A stretch of DNA of 64,000 bases from NCBI GenBank assembly GCA_945910005.1, contig OX246740.1:3698897-3762896 (forward strand), given 5' to 3'. Source of the DNA: Isoperla grammatica (taxonomy: Eukaryota; Arthropoda; Insecta; Plecoptera; Perlodidae). Shown here in pieces: positions 10,687 through 20,089 of this stretch. Position 1 is the first letter of the stretch. Every line of letters begins with the position of its first letter. The notes beneath the pieces were generated by a model. It saw only the letters and a list, made by a program, of their open reading frames with translations. It searched no databases and was not told where the DNA came from. Both the position numbers and the translations under genes were made by a program.

Positions 10687-13020
10687 TCCAGTCCAGTGGG
10701 GAATGCAGTGGTGCCAACTACTATTGACGACTTTTACTACATTTACTACGATTACGTTGATGATGACGTAGAAGAAGCAATTCATGACAGAGTTGAAAGG
10801 AAAAATGAAGACCAACAACAAGGTTCGAAACCTTTGGATATTCTAAACAGAGACAAACGAGGCAAAGAAGCAAATACCGACACAAAAACATCATCACTTG
10901 ATAAAAATACAACAAAACCAAGTAGTAAGGATGACAAAACACTAAAACCAAACAGTAAGGAAGATAAGACATCCAAGATAAGTGATAAGAACGATAAAAC
11001 ACTAAAGCCAAACAGCAAGGAAGATAAAGCAACAAAGACAAGTGATAAAGATGACAAAACACTAAAGCCAAACAGCAAGGAAAATAAAGCAACAAACACA
11101 AGTGATAAGGATGACAAGGCACTAAAGCCAAACAGCAAGGAAAATAAAGCAACAAACACAAGTGATAAGGATGACAAGGCACTAAAGCCAAACAGCAAGG
11201 AAGATAAAGCAACAAACACAAATGATAAGGATAAGGCACTAAAGCCAAACAGCAAGGAAGATAAGGCACCAAAGGCAAAAAGCAAGGAAGATAAGACACC
11301 AAAACCAAACAGCAAGGAAGATAAAGCAACAAAGACAAATGATAAGGATAAGGCACTTAAGCCAAACAGCAAGGAAGACAAGGCACCAAAGGCAAACAGC
11401 AAGGAAGCTAAAGCACCAAAGGCAAACAGCAAGGAAGATAAAGCACCAAAGGCAAACAGCAAGGAAGATAAAGCAACAAAGGCAAACAGCAAGGAAAGTA
11501 AAGCACCAAAGGCAAACAGCAAAGAAAATAAATCAACAAAGCCAAACAGCAAGGAAGATAAAGCAACAAAGGCAAACAGCAAGGAAGGTAAAGCACCAAA
11601 GGCAAACAGCAAGGAAGGTAAAGCACCAAAGGCAAACAGCAAGGAAGATAAAGCACCAAAGGCAAACAGCAAGGAAGATAAGGCACCAAAGACAAACAGC
11701 AAAGAAGATAAAGCACCAAAGGCAAACAGCAAGGAAAATAAAGCACCAAAGGCAAACAGCAAGGAAGATAAAGCAACAAAGGCAAACAGCAAGGAAGGTA
11801 AAGCACCAAAGGCAAACAGCAAGGAAGCTAAATCAACAAAGCCAAACAGCAAGGAAGATAAAGCAACAAAGGCAAACAGCAAGGAAGGTAAAGCACCAAA
11901 GGCAAACAGCAAGGAAGGTAAAGCACCAAAGGCAAACAGCAAGGAAGCTAAATCAACAAAGCCAAACAGCAAGGAACATAAAGCAACAAAGGGTGTAAAA
12001 GCGCAACCAGAATACTCTTACTATGACGACTACGAGGCACCTGAACAGGGTGAAAGAGACCTTATAGATGTCGTAGAAACTAAAACCACCGCAGCACCCC
12101 CTCCACCTCCCCCTCCACCTCCACCTCCACCTCCACCTCCACCTCCACCTCCACCTCCACCTCCACCTCCACCTCCACCTCCACCTCCACCTCCACCTCC
12201 ACCTCCACCTCCACCTCCACCTCCACCTCCACCTCCACCTCCACCTCCACCTCCACCTCCACCTCCACCTCCACCTCCACCTCCACCTCCACCTCCACCT
12301 CCACCTCCACCTCCACCTCCACCGCCACCGCCACCGCCACCGCCACCGCCACCGCCACCTCCACCTCCACCTCCACCTCCACCTGCCCGTTTAAGAAGAA
12401 TCAAACCTCCAAATGGCCGGAACGTCCCAGAAGACTATATTAACGACGAAGATGCTCTCGGATTGGGTGAAAGGGAAGACATCGCGAATCCAGGAGTTCT
12501 GAGAGGGGCACCTCGTCGGTACCAACCTCCTCGTCCGTGGGCTAGAAGACCCCAGGATATCCAGGAAGACTACATCAACGACGAAGATGCTCTCGGATTG
12601 GGTGAAAGGGAAGACAACGTGAATCCAGGAGTTCTGCGAGGGGCACCTCGTCGGTACCAACCTCCTCGTCCGTGGGCTAGAAGACCCCAGGACATCCAGG
12701 AAGACTACATCAACGACGAAGATGCTCTCGGATTGGGCGAACTGGACGACGAGTATCCAAGGGTTCTGGGAGGGGCACGTCGACCGTACAGACCTCAACG
12801 CGCTGGACTCCGACGGACGACGGGCGCCCCACGCGGCCCGGTCGTCAACTACTTGCCCATAGCCCTGAGCATCGATTGTGGAGGAAAAGAAGAAACGGAG
12901 ATCACAACGACGACGGGTCGACCACCGAGGAGGAGGCCACTGAGACGCCGGACCACCCGTCGTCCTCTGCGACGGAGGGTAACCACCACTCAGCGGACAC
13001 CATTCATTGATGTTTATTAG
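10687..13020 (+). CDS. Gene 1, exon 2: secreted Lys-rich repeat / poly-proline pro-protein (798 aa with exon 1)
   Basis: The exon starts after tctttcttag in phase 0 (SSPVGNAVVPTTIDD), since a TAG lies just upstream. Order by residue of the joined protein: signal peptide 1-21; acidic Tyr-rich pro-segment with DDFYYIYYDYVDDDVEE; furin-type site RDKR ending at 79; about 36 units of a decapeptide such as KANSKEDKAP (about 93-458); a linker with YSYYDDYEAPEQGERD; 96 uninterrupted prolines (492-587); three 45-aa units starting EDYINDEDALGLGE from 603; then YLPIALSIDCGG with the only mature Cys at 752; and an Arg/Thr tail. It shares architecture with gene 2 and the C-block with gene 3. The Lys-rich mature part beside an acidic pro-piece suggests an extracellular matrix or adhesive role, but no known family is recognised. 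Confidence 0.87.
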   Translation, partial: SSPVGNAVVPTTIDDFYYIYYDYVDDDVEEAIHDRVERKNEDQQQGSKPLDILNRDKRGKEANTDTKTSSLDKNTTKPSSKDDKTLKPNSKEDKTSKISDKNDKTLKPNSKEDKATKTSDKDDKTLKPNSKENKATNTSDKDDKALKPNSKENKATNTSDKDDKALKPNSKEDKATNTNDKDKALKPNSKEDKAPKAKSKEDKTPKPNSKEDKATKTNDKDKALKPNSKEDKAPKANSKEAKAPKANSKEDKAPKANSKEDKATKANSKESKAPKANSKENKSTKPNSKEDKATKANSKEGKAPKANSKEGKAPKANSKEDKAPKANSKEDKAPKTNSKEDKAPKANSKENKAPKANSKEDKATKANSKEGKAPKANSKEAKSTKPNSKEDKATKANSKEGKAPKANSKEGKAPKANSKEAKSTKPNSKEHKATKGVKAQPEYSYYDDYEAPEQGERDLIDVVETKTTAAPPPPPPPPPPPPPPPPPPPPPPPPPPPPPPPPPPPPPPPPPPPPPPPPPPPPPPPPPPPPPPPPPPPPPPPPPPPPPPPPPPPPPPPPPPPPPPPPARLRRIKPPNGRNVPEDYINDEDALGLGEREDIANPGVLRGAPRRYQPPRPWARRPQDIQEDYINDEDALGLGEREDNVNPGVLRGAPRRYQPPRPWARRPQDIQEDYINDEDALGLGELDDEYPRVLGGARRPYRPQRAGLRRTTGAPRGPVVNYLPIALSIDCGGKEETEITTTTGRPPRRRPLRRRTTRRPLRRRVTTTQRTPFIDVY
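10910..11997 (+). repeat. 30-bp coding tandem repeat (decapeptide), 60-bp higher order at the 5' end
   Basis: The unit is like aaggcaaacagcaaggaaga plus 10 nt, giving KANSKEDKAP. The first part alternates two related decapeptides, PNSKEDKATK and TSDKDDKTLK, as a 60-bp unit. From about 11380 the array is homogenised to nearly identical 30-bp units. The 30-bp period is a multiple of three and lacks stops, so other frames stay open as shadows. Confidence 0.92.
12097..12384 (+). repeat. (CCACCT)n coding microsatellite, 96 prolines
   Basis: An in-frame run of 288 nt encodes proline only. It is mostly the hexamer CCACCT, with a short CCACCG island at about 12321..12357. The minus-strand poly-Gly and Glu-Val frames here are shadows. 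Confidence 0.95.
12430..12760 (+). repeat. 135-bp coding tandem repeat, about 2.5 units
   Basis: Units begin at 12430, 12565 and 12700, exactly 135 bp (45 aa) apart. Each starts EDYINDEDALGLGE. The first two continue with GVLRGAPRRYQPPRPWARRP; the third diverges after GLGE. Confidence 0.93.
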
Positions 13021-16000
13021 AAACGGTCATTGTGATGATCACTTGTAAGTAAAAATCAGGGGCGGACTGGGAAAAAAATCTAGGCCGGGCAAAATTTTGG
13101 TCAGGCCAGGCACGGGGGGGTTTGGGGGCTGTGGCCCCCCTTCAACAGCGCCGCAGGTGACATTTTTTTAAATGAGGTTTTCAGAAGGCATTTTGGTGCG
13201 TTTTATAAAAAACATAGCAGGCTGAATGCACTACCGAAATACTGTAGTTTTCGACGGTTAAAAGTAGAAAAACACCAGCAATAAGATTGGAACACTGTCT
13301 AACGACTGATGAAAATGAGATCACGTTACACCAAAATCGAACGAATCTTACAATGTTATTTAAACCTTGCAATATCGTGAAGGAAGGGGTGGGAGGGACT
13401 CGTATTTAAAGAAATTTAAATTTCAAACTTGCACATGTAAGCCCATTGATTTTTGAGTATAATATAGACAATACAAAGCGAAAGTTTATCGGGAAATCTA
13501 TATCTCCTTAACAGTAACACATAGTTGTTATACATAATAGGTACAGAATATAAAATTGTCAGCAAGAACTAACATTGTTCTGTGGGAGGGACTGCAGCGC
13601 ACACCAATATCCGATTGTTATTAGTAGATTAGTGTTTTCTTCACTCACAGGTACACGGTGGGCAGCGCTGCCAGCGCCGCAACTTCCCGCTGTCACCAGG
13701 CAGTTTAGTTTATGCCTGTTCCAGTGCTGACCAGGCCAAATTTGGGCCAAAACAGGCAGGCCACCGGGCTTCAATGTGGATTGACCATGGTCTAAAGTGT
13801 AGGTTAGGTTTAGTCCTAGCAATTTAGGGGAGTTAGTTCGAGTGATGCTTTCCATTTAGTCAAAAAAGAGGGCTATATTTGGGAGTGTTAAGGGGCGAGT
13901 GTTGACAGGGGGGGGGGGGGAGTTAAAGGAAAAGTACGTATTTTGTGCTAACGATAATATGTTTAAGAGGCTGCGATGGCAGTAGTTCTACACAAATACC
14001 TGGGAAGAATGTTTATCAGCTAGTGGAGGAAAGGCTGTGGCAAAAAATCCAGTACAGTCTTCAAGGGTAAGCAAGATCCCGTGACCACCAACATAATGTT
14101 AGTTTCAGCTCTTTCTACGTCTGTTTAAACTTGAATTTTAATCGTTGGTTAAAATTTGGATCAGGGATGACACAATTAAAATCTCAAGTCAAACTAGTTC
14201 ATACCACACAGCAGAAGCACAAACAAGCTGGCAGGCCTACTAGCTAAATGGTACGCACCATATTTTAGTTACCAAACAAATTTCCGTCGGGTTCAAGTGC
14301 ATGAAAAGAATTATAAATTTCAGTCAGAACTTGACTTTCTATTTGTTAGTGTTCCACAACAAATAGTTATAGAGTTTTTGGGTCTTAGATGTATTTGCAA
14401 ACTATCTCCGTGAAAATATTTTCTAAGTACGGGCTCACAGAAATGTCAACAATAGTGAATAGAATCTGCTAACTAGTGCCAAAGCTTTCCAGTTGACATG
14501 CTACTCAAGTTAGCCACATTTATGATTGTGAAAGTAGAGTAAAGTACTGTTAAGTTTTAAGAATTGTTATTTACTATAAGCACAAACTGAATTGTAGTAA
14601 AATATAGTACATGGTCCGATGAGGGAATCACTAGATTAAATTGCCTTTAGAAATGTTGGTGCTCTAAGATTGTAAAGCTACACCACTAGAGCTAAAAGTA
14701 GAGTACACAATGAATTGGACCGAGCTGACACTGTTACGATGCAGCTTAGTTCCTGATAATAGATTTCAACAGAGCTCTCGAAATACTGAGGTATCGAGTT
14801 TGTTCTAAATATCCTAATGACGTCCATTTATGTAAGCTAGTAAAGCGGTCTAGTGAAACTCCATGGATATGAATGTAATGTCTTTTAGGTGAACAAATGC
14901 TTGCCCACATTGTGCCTCGTAAATCTTTGAGAGATACTTGTATACAGCTTAATGTCTTGACGGAGAGAGGTATACATCTTCTACAAATAGTTTCTTTTAT
15001 GGGTCGATGCAGACAAATTCTGAAATGCACCAGTTCACAAAGTAAGGTGAGGATTTTTATGTTGAATGTGTAAAAGGGCAGTATCGAGGTATATTTTACT
15101 AATTATTAATTCGACTTCAATATTATTTTACAAATAAGGACTGAATGTTTAGGAAAGATTACCTACATCTGCTTGAAGGGTAACATGCATGCATGTTTAA
15201 GCAAGGACAATGTCATGGTCAGCTTATAAGCGTTTCATTTTTTCGCCGTTGCTGTATGAGATTCATGTACAGTTAGTTTTGATTGTGAAATAACATAAAA
15301 ACCATTTGTTCTTTATATATTACTTTACAATCATAATTATTGTTGTTGCCAAGTTCACTACATTTTAACTTAATTTATTCCAGGTTTAAAATGTAATGGA
15401 TTTTAAGAATAAAACTTTACTAGTACAAACTAGTTATCAACGATCAACGTAAAAAATCAAGTATTGTACTTTATATTGATTTGTAATATGTGGAAACTGA
15501 ATAAAACAATGGAAATGAATTGAATTGAGTTATCATATAATGCACTCACTACCATTTTCCTTCAGCATCATGCCAATAAAACAAACCAGTTCCATTTCCG
15601 ATTAACCCCCATCGTAACATCCTGAATATTTCAACGTCACATGTCATCTTACTTGTAACTATATTCAACACAGGTAGCTTGATAACCAAAGATACTTGGA
15701 TACTTGGACGCATTGGTTCGTGTATTTAAAACAACATTTTGAATCATAATTTTGGGATTATAGTGGGCTAGTTATTACACCACGTCTACAGATAATATTC
15801 CAAAAACGATGTTCGCTGATTTGAATGCGTGGCGCTAAAGTCAGTTCAATGCAAACCAGGAAATGTGCACGTGTATTAACTATTGTATATTATAAAACAA
15901 CCTCAGTGTGTGTGATTGTCACCAAACCAATAATTTTTTAATTGTTTTAAATTACTATCGTTTAACCTAATAATTATTAATATCCGCCCTTGTTGTTACA

Positions 16001-16439
16001 TTTTTTAAATTTTGTACGTAGTTTTAACAATCAGAAAATAAGCCATGTACAGTTATCTTTTTTTAAATTTTTCTTGATTTTTTATAGAACAGTAGTTTTG
16101 TTTTGTTGTTATTGTTATTCATGATGCTATTATTATTATGCTCTCAGGCTTCATTGTCTATCTATTTAGTATAAATATTAAATAAAATATTCAACTTTTA
16201 TCATTTATCGTGTAACTGAACACGTTGACTCGGCATAGCTTAGAACACGGGATCCTTCTCGAGGCTGTCGCTCATAAATGTTAAAACTAACAACAAAATA
16301 TATAATTTGAAGAATTAAATCAGAAATAAATCGACAGGAAGTGCAATTAAATACTACTGACAGAAAACGGCTATTTAAAAGTTGAAAATATCCAAGAAAA
16401 GAAATGTACTGAAAATGAATTTAAGAAGTAAAACCTTTT
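13021..16439. other. Intergenic sequence between gene 1 and the pseudogene
   Basis: No gene was recognised. At 13058 the sequence caggggcggactggg resembles a hAT-family terminal repeat, but no matching right end was found. A 13-bp G tract lies at 13908..13920. A gtaagt shortly after the gene 1 stop (about 13045) could be a 3' UTR donor, and no nearby AATAAA is seen for gene 1. Confidence 0.45.
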
Positions 16440-16578
16440 GGAATTCATAGTCGGCCCCTACACCTAAGGGCACCCATTGTTGCTATGGATTTGTCTTGTT
16501 TATGGGAAATAACATGGAAACAACTGTAACCTTGGCAACAATGGGCGCCCCTAGGTGTAGGGGCCGACTATGAATTCC
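16440..16578. mobile_element. Foldback element with 44-bp arms
   Basis: The left arm 16440..16483 begins ggaattcatagtcggcccct and the right arm 16535..16578 ends ggggccgactatgaattcc. The arms are reverse complements over 44 bp with two mismatches, around a 51-bp spacer. It has no coding content. It sits directly upstream of the gene 2-derived pseudogene and may mark a duplication or insertion boundary. Confidence 0.8.
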
Positions 16579-16625
16579 ATTATCTTGAATCTTGAGTCCG
16601 TACTTTTCACACGTTCGTCCCCCCC

Positions 16626-16842
16626 CTACAACTGCTCGCCCAAGAGAACAACCACCGCCATGCCCAGACGTAGAAGACTGCGACCCGGCCGCCGTCGGAG
16701 TACGACCACGCCAATACCGCTCTTTGACGTCAAATATATCCGTCGGAGTACGACCACGCCAATACCGCTCTTTGACGTCAAATATATCCGTCGGAGTACG
16801 ACCACGCCAATACCGCTCGTTGACGTCAAATATATCGGCTGA
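16626..16842 (+). pseudogene. Truncated copy of the gene 2 C-terminal end
   Basis: The open frame reads CSPKRTTTAMPRRRRLRPG, then RRRSTTTPIPLFDVKYI and two more copies of the last 16 residues, ending VDVKYIG and TGA. It is near-identical to gene 2's tail (SPRRRTTTAKPRRRRLRPG, then TTTPIPLVDIKYIGC). Differences are triplication of a 48-bp unit beginning at about 16692, 16740 and 16788, and loss of the terminal Cys. Nothing of the signal exon, pro-segment or poly-Pro region is present, and no acceptor precedes it. Part of gene 2's 3' flank is also conserved at 17159..17295, so this came from a DNA-level duplication. It is probably non-functional. Confidence 0.85.
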
Positions 16843-17034
16843 CGAGTCGTGCTACTTAAGTACTTAAAACTGTATGGGCAAACTTTCCGATAATTGATAT
16901 AAAAAGTCAGATTCCTTCATAATATTATACGTTTAACACAATATTATATTTTGTCCGTAAGTATAATGTGTTATGTATAATTTTACGGGTAATTAAGCTT
17001 AAACCCGCTATATGGATCATGTATGGAGAGGTGT

Positions 17035-17120
17035 AGCAATTGTAATAAAAGATTGTTCCACCACCTTGTAAAAGGTGCTCAAGTAGAGCCAGCAATCTGG
17101 GTTCGATCCTCAATCTGGAA
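17035..17120 (+). mobile_element. tRNA-like fragment, possible SINE head
   Basis: gggttcgatcctc at about 17099 fits a pol III B box. The upstream part (caccttgtaaaaggtgctca) resembles a tRNA anticodon region but is degenerate. It lies inside a stretch of about 300 bp absent from the homologous gene 2 flank, which supports insertion of a retroposon. Confidence 0.4.
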
Positions 17121-17158
17121 AAACTTGTATAATCTCCACAATATTGAGGTAAATGTTC

Positions 17159-17295
17159 ATGGTCAATTTTTATGTATCTAATTGGTTTTCTTTCGGTTTA
17201 AAACCACGTTTACATGATATATAGTTATTTCTAGAAAATAACTTATCATACACAAGGAACAAACTAGAAATCAAAAGAGAATAATTACAATACAT
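17159..17295 (+). repeat. Duplicated gene 2 3' flank
   Basis: The segment aligns with 24320..24434 downstream of gene 2. Shared blocks in order are ggtcaatttt, acgtttacatgatat, atcatac-caagg, aaatcaaaag and ataattacaataca. It extends the pseudogene duplication beyond the coding end. The interval 16860..17155 is unmatched and looks like a later insertion. Confidence 0.7.
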
Positions 17296-17556
17296 ATTAT
17301 GTATATTCTGAAGTGATATGACATCTGACAACATCTGACAACGAAATTAAAACCTTCCAGCATCCAACCAGCAAATAGATTTGTGTTATAAATGTATGTG
17401 TCTACACTTTATATTTCAATATCAACAATACGATGTGCTCACCGTTGCATTCTAAAACGTAACAAGAGTATTCATATTACTGTCACTTCCTCATTATTAA
17501 CAAAAGCGTTTTTGACAACGTGAAAAGAATTCCCAGTTTGAAGCTGTGTGTTGTAG

Positions 17557-17766
17557 CTAATGTCTGACGTCACTTCTGTGTGGGTTGTGGTGATCGCATG
17601 GAGATGGGACCTGGACAGTGGACACGTTTGTGGTTGCAGTTCGTTTAGTCACTAATTGAGGAATCATTGGTGACCGAGGTAGCTGTCGTGGAGGTTGTGG
17701 TGTTTGCATGTCCTCCGCTGATGCACTTTCAATGACTTGGAGTGTCGCTGCAGTCGGGACATAGTT
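17557..17766 (-). other. GC-rich 69-codon open frame, possible exon or old element
   Basis: The minus strand reads NYVPTAATLQVIESASAEDM, then QTPQPPRQLP and PRSPMIPQLVTKRTATT, ending at TAG (17557..17559). The frame is bounded upstream by TGA. Its balanced Pro/Thr/Ser/Gln composition and higher GC stand out from the AT-rich surroundings. No family is recognised. A retroelement relic or a terminal exon are both possible. Confidence 0.25.
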
Positions 17767-18742
17767 TCATATGGTTTTATGGTGGAGCCAACCGTTCCCT
17801 TTCTCACCTCTATCTTACCTCATGATTGCATTTTGGGGATGATTTTCCTTTCCTTCAAAGGTGATTTTTTTTTTCATTAAGTTTCGTAATATTTGGATAC
17901 CTTTGTAAAATTGGTTTGTACAATGAATATTTGTTATGATATAGGTTTAAGCTACTTGTATGCTAATACAACATGGCTGTAGTTGTATACCTAGTTTAAA
18001 TTACTTTTTATGTGGGTTGGGTGTCCATTTTTGTATTTGGATCTGTGCTCTTATCTGCCAATCCCCTCTCATTACATAAATGGAAATAAATACTAAATAA
18101 AATCATACAGCGACTTATATTTTACTCGCATGCATTTTTGATATTGATATTGGAAGCATATCCTTCCCATAAATTAAAAACAATAATAATTGTTGCAATA
18201 AGTACATCTCTCATTCAGCCACGATTAATGAATATTTAGGATTTTATAAGCTCGTTACAGCAATATATGTACAATAACCACTTTCTCAAGGAAACACCAA
18301 ACAAATGTATCTAACAAATAAAGTAAATATCGTTATTTTTTAGAAAAAAGTAAAACAATCCAAGATAAAAGCATTAATTAGCTCTAATTTGTAATTTGTC
18401 AGTTCTACAAATTTTTGGCCACCGCATGTAGCCCAAGAAAGTTTCTAACCAATAGATTACTTGAATATTCACGTACCTTCCATGAAAACGTTAGCTTGCA
18501 CAACTGGCCCTTCTGATAACTAAGTAAAGCCCCATGTGTGGGTAGAGAGGGGTACATAGATGAGATCTCTGAATATAGTTGTCTGGTCTAACGCTAGTTA
18601 GTGACCGAGTAAGATGTGACGACATATGTAGCTGACGTGATCCAGAGAAACTGCAGTCCGTATACGCAATACACCGACGTTTTTTTTTTAGTTTTAATTT
18701 TTAGTCGCACTTATACGATACCCATTTAAAATGCATTACATT
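17767..18742. other. Intergenic sequence with plus-strand polyadenylation-like signals
   Basis: No gene was recognised. The segment ends at about 18085..18105 in ggaaataaatactaaataaa, like the A-rich 3' end of a transcript or LINE. No coding remnant was identified in it. Confidence 0.35.
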
Positions 18743-18935
18743 TAGGTGGCCGGCGCAGTTGGCCGAGGTCGATTAGGCGTTAGTTTAATAAACCTCGGTC
18801 TCGGTGTTCCAGGTTCGAATCCTGGCTTTGGCGTGAATGTCATGTGATGCTTTTCATCCTCATAATCCCTTATTTATCGTCTCGATTAGCCTCTTTGCAA
18901 AAATATGAGACGTTAAACCTCAAATATTATCATAA
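18743..18935 (+). mobile_element. tRNA-derived SINE with conserved mollusc-type tail
   Basis: The head (ggtggccggcgcagttggcc, then ttaggcgttagtttaataaa) resembles a tRNA-Leu gene. The B box is ggttcgaatcctgg at about 18812. A tRNA-unrelated body follows, with catcctcataatccc and the block ctcgattagcctctttgcaa ending in atatgagacgttaaacc. The same tail block recurs at about 40360 and 44597. Acceptor-stem pairing is absent, so it is not a functional tRNA. Confidence 0.75.
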
Positions 18936-19934
18936 TCTTCTTTAAATGTAGGTGTATATGCAGAAAACATGGCCTGACTTGTATAACCCTGTGTTAAGGT
19001 ACTTTTGTTTTGCTTTGTGTTTAGAATGGCAACAATGCTAAATGTTTTGTTACCCTTTGGCATACAAATAGATGATATTGCCCATATTGATGATTCTCTA
19101 AATAATTCTATGCTTAAATTATGTGTTTCTATTAAAGTAGATGTCCTTATCTGTGCTACCTTTATATACATTATGCAGCTTTTGTACTCGGATTGGTAAT
19201 AGTTTGTAAATTAATACCAAAGAAGTAGAGTTGGGTAACCACAAGTTTCCCCTTTTATCTTCAAAGATCCGTATTCATACTACTCAAATTACTCATATAA
19301 ATTCATAAACAAACGAAAACATCAGAAAATAGCATGTAAGATAATTTAAGTTTATCATGTTCACGTTTATGAAGGCGCAGGCACATTAAATAAATAAATA
19401 AATAAAAATAAATAAAATTTCTAGCATCTTTGATTCGAATTATGATCAGACTAGCGGTTACGACAATAGTCGTTACGTGTTCGTTATGTTCTTGCAAATA
19501 AAACAATTTGTTAGCTACGTTGAACGTTTATAGTAGGCATGAGTGTGTAAGTAACTAATAACCATTGTCGGACAAGAACCAGCTACGTTTAGACAAGTGC
19601 TCTTGTAAATCTTGAGAGTCGTGAAATATTTCAAATAGTATGATGGCTACATATACTGTTACAGTAAATTCAGCCAATAGCCTCCACATCATAACCTGAT
19701 AGGCGTATTTCTAGAGTGTCGCGTCGACGTTCAATGTTGACTTGAAAAGCAGCAGCAGTCTGCATGTCTTTTTAAACGTTTTCGTGATTCAATTATTTGT
19801 AAATTCATCAGACCAACACATCACTGAACGATGCAACAATGGGAATAACACATCCCGTCGTGTCTTTATCCACAACAAAACATGTGAAGCATATTAGGTA
19901 TATAGGTTAGTAGTATGACTGATTCAAATATCTC

Positions 19935-19942
19935 TATATATA
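19935..19942 (+). promoter_or_regulatory. Candidate TATA box of gene 2
   Basis: TATATATA followed by ggctcag lies 92 bp upstream of the proposed gene 2 ATG at 20027. That is the same spacing as the candidate in gene 1. Confidence 0.42.
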
Positions 19943-20026
19943 GGCTCAGAATTTGCTGTCATCTGACAGTGTTCAAAGAAACTACGGTATGAAACGTATT
20001 ATGTTTTCCAAATGATACAATGTGTC

Positions 20027-20089
20027 ATGAATGGTAGACATGTAATATTCAACCTACTTGTAGGTACTTTATTAGGACTTTACATAGAG
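20027..20089 (+). CDS. Gene 2, exon 1: signal peptide exon (21 codons)
   Basis: The ATG opens 21 codons: MNGRHVIFNL, LVGTLLGLYI and a final E, then GAG|GTAAGT, a consensus donor in phase 0. Basic start plus hydrophobic core fits a signal peptide. The length (63 nt), phase and final GAG match gene 1 exon 1. An in-frame ATG at 20012 would add MIQCV; I prefer 20027 because it reproduces the 63-nt length of the paralogs. The donor joins in frame to the acceptor at 22873..22874. Confidence 0.72.

Noticed and set aside
10782..11972. A 396-codon minus-strand frame of repeated LLFAFGALPS-type hydrophobic units
   Set aside because: It is the exact antisense of the Lys-rich decapeptide array. The 30-bp period lacks stops in several frames. 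No start context or splice support.
11339..11998. A 219-codon plus-strand RQTARK repeat frame
   Set aside because: Alternate register of the same array in gene 1, bounded by the repeat itself; the overlapping frame has a signal exon and conserved C-block.
12030..12404. Poly-Gly and Glu-Val minus-strand frames over the CCACCT tract
   Set aside because: Antisense shadows of the poly-proline microsatellite.
13058..13750. Complete hAT element starting at caggggcggactggg
   Set aside because: The left end looks right, but no inverted right end or 8-bp duplication could be found.
14746..15030. 94-codon minus-strand frame
   Set aside because: No recognisable motif and no supporting promoter, splice or polyadenylation signal.
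18743..18840. Functional tRNA-Leu gene
   Set aside because: The acceptor stem does not pair and a SINE body follows directly; it is a tRNA-derived retroposon.
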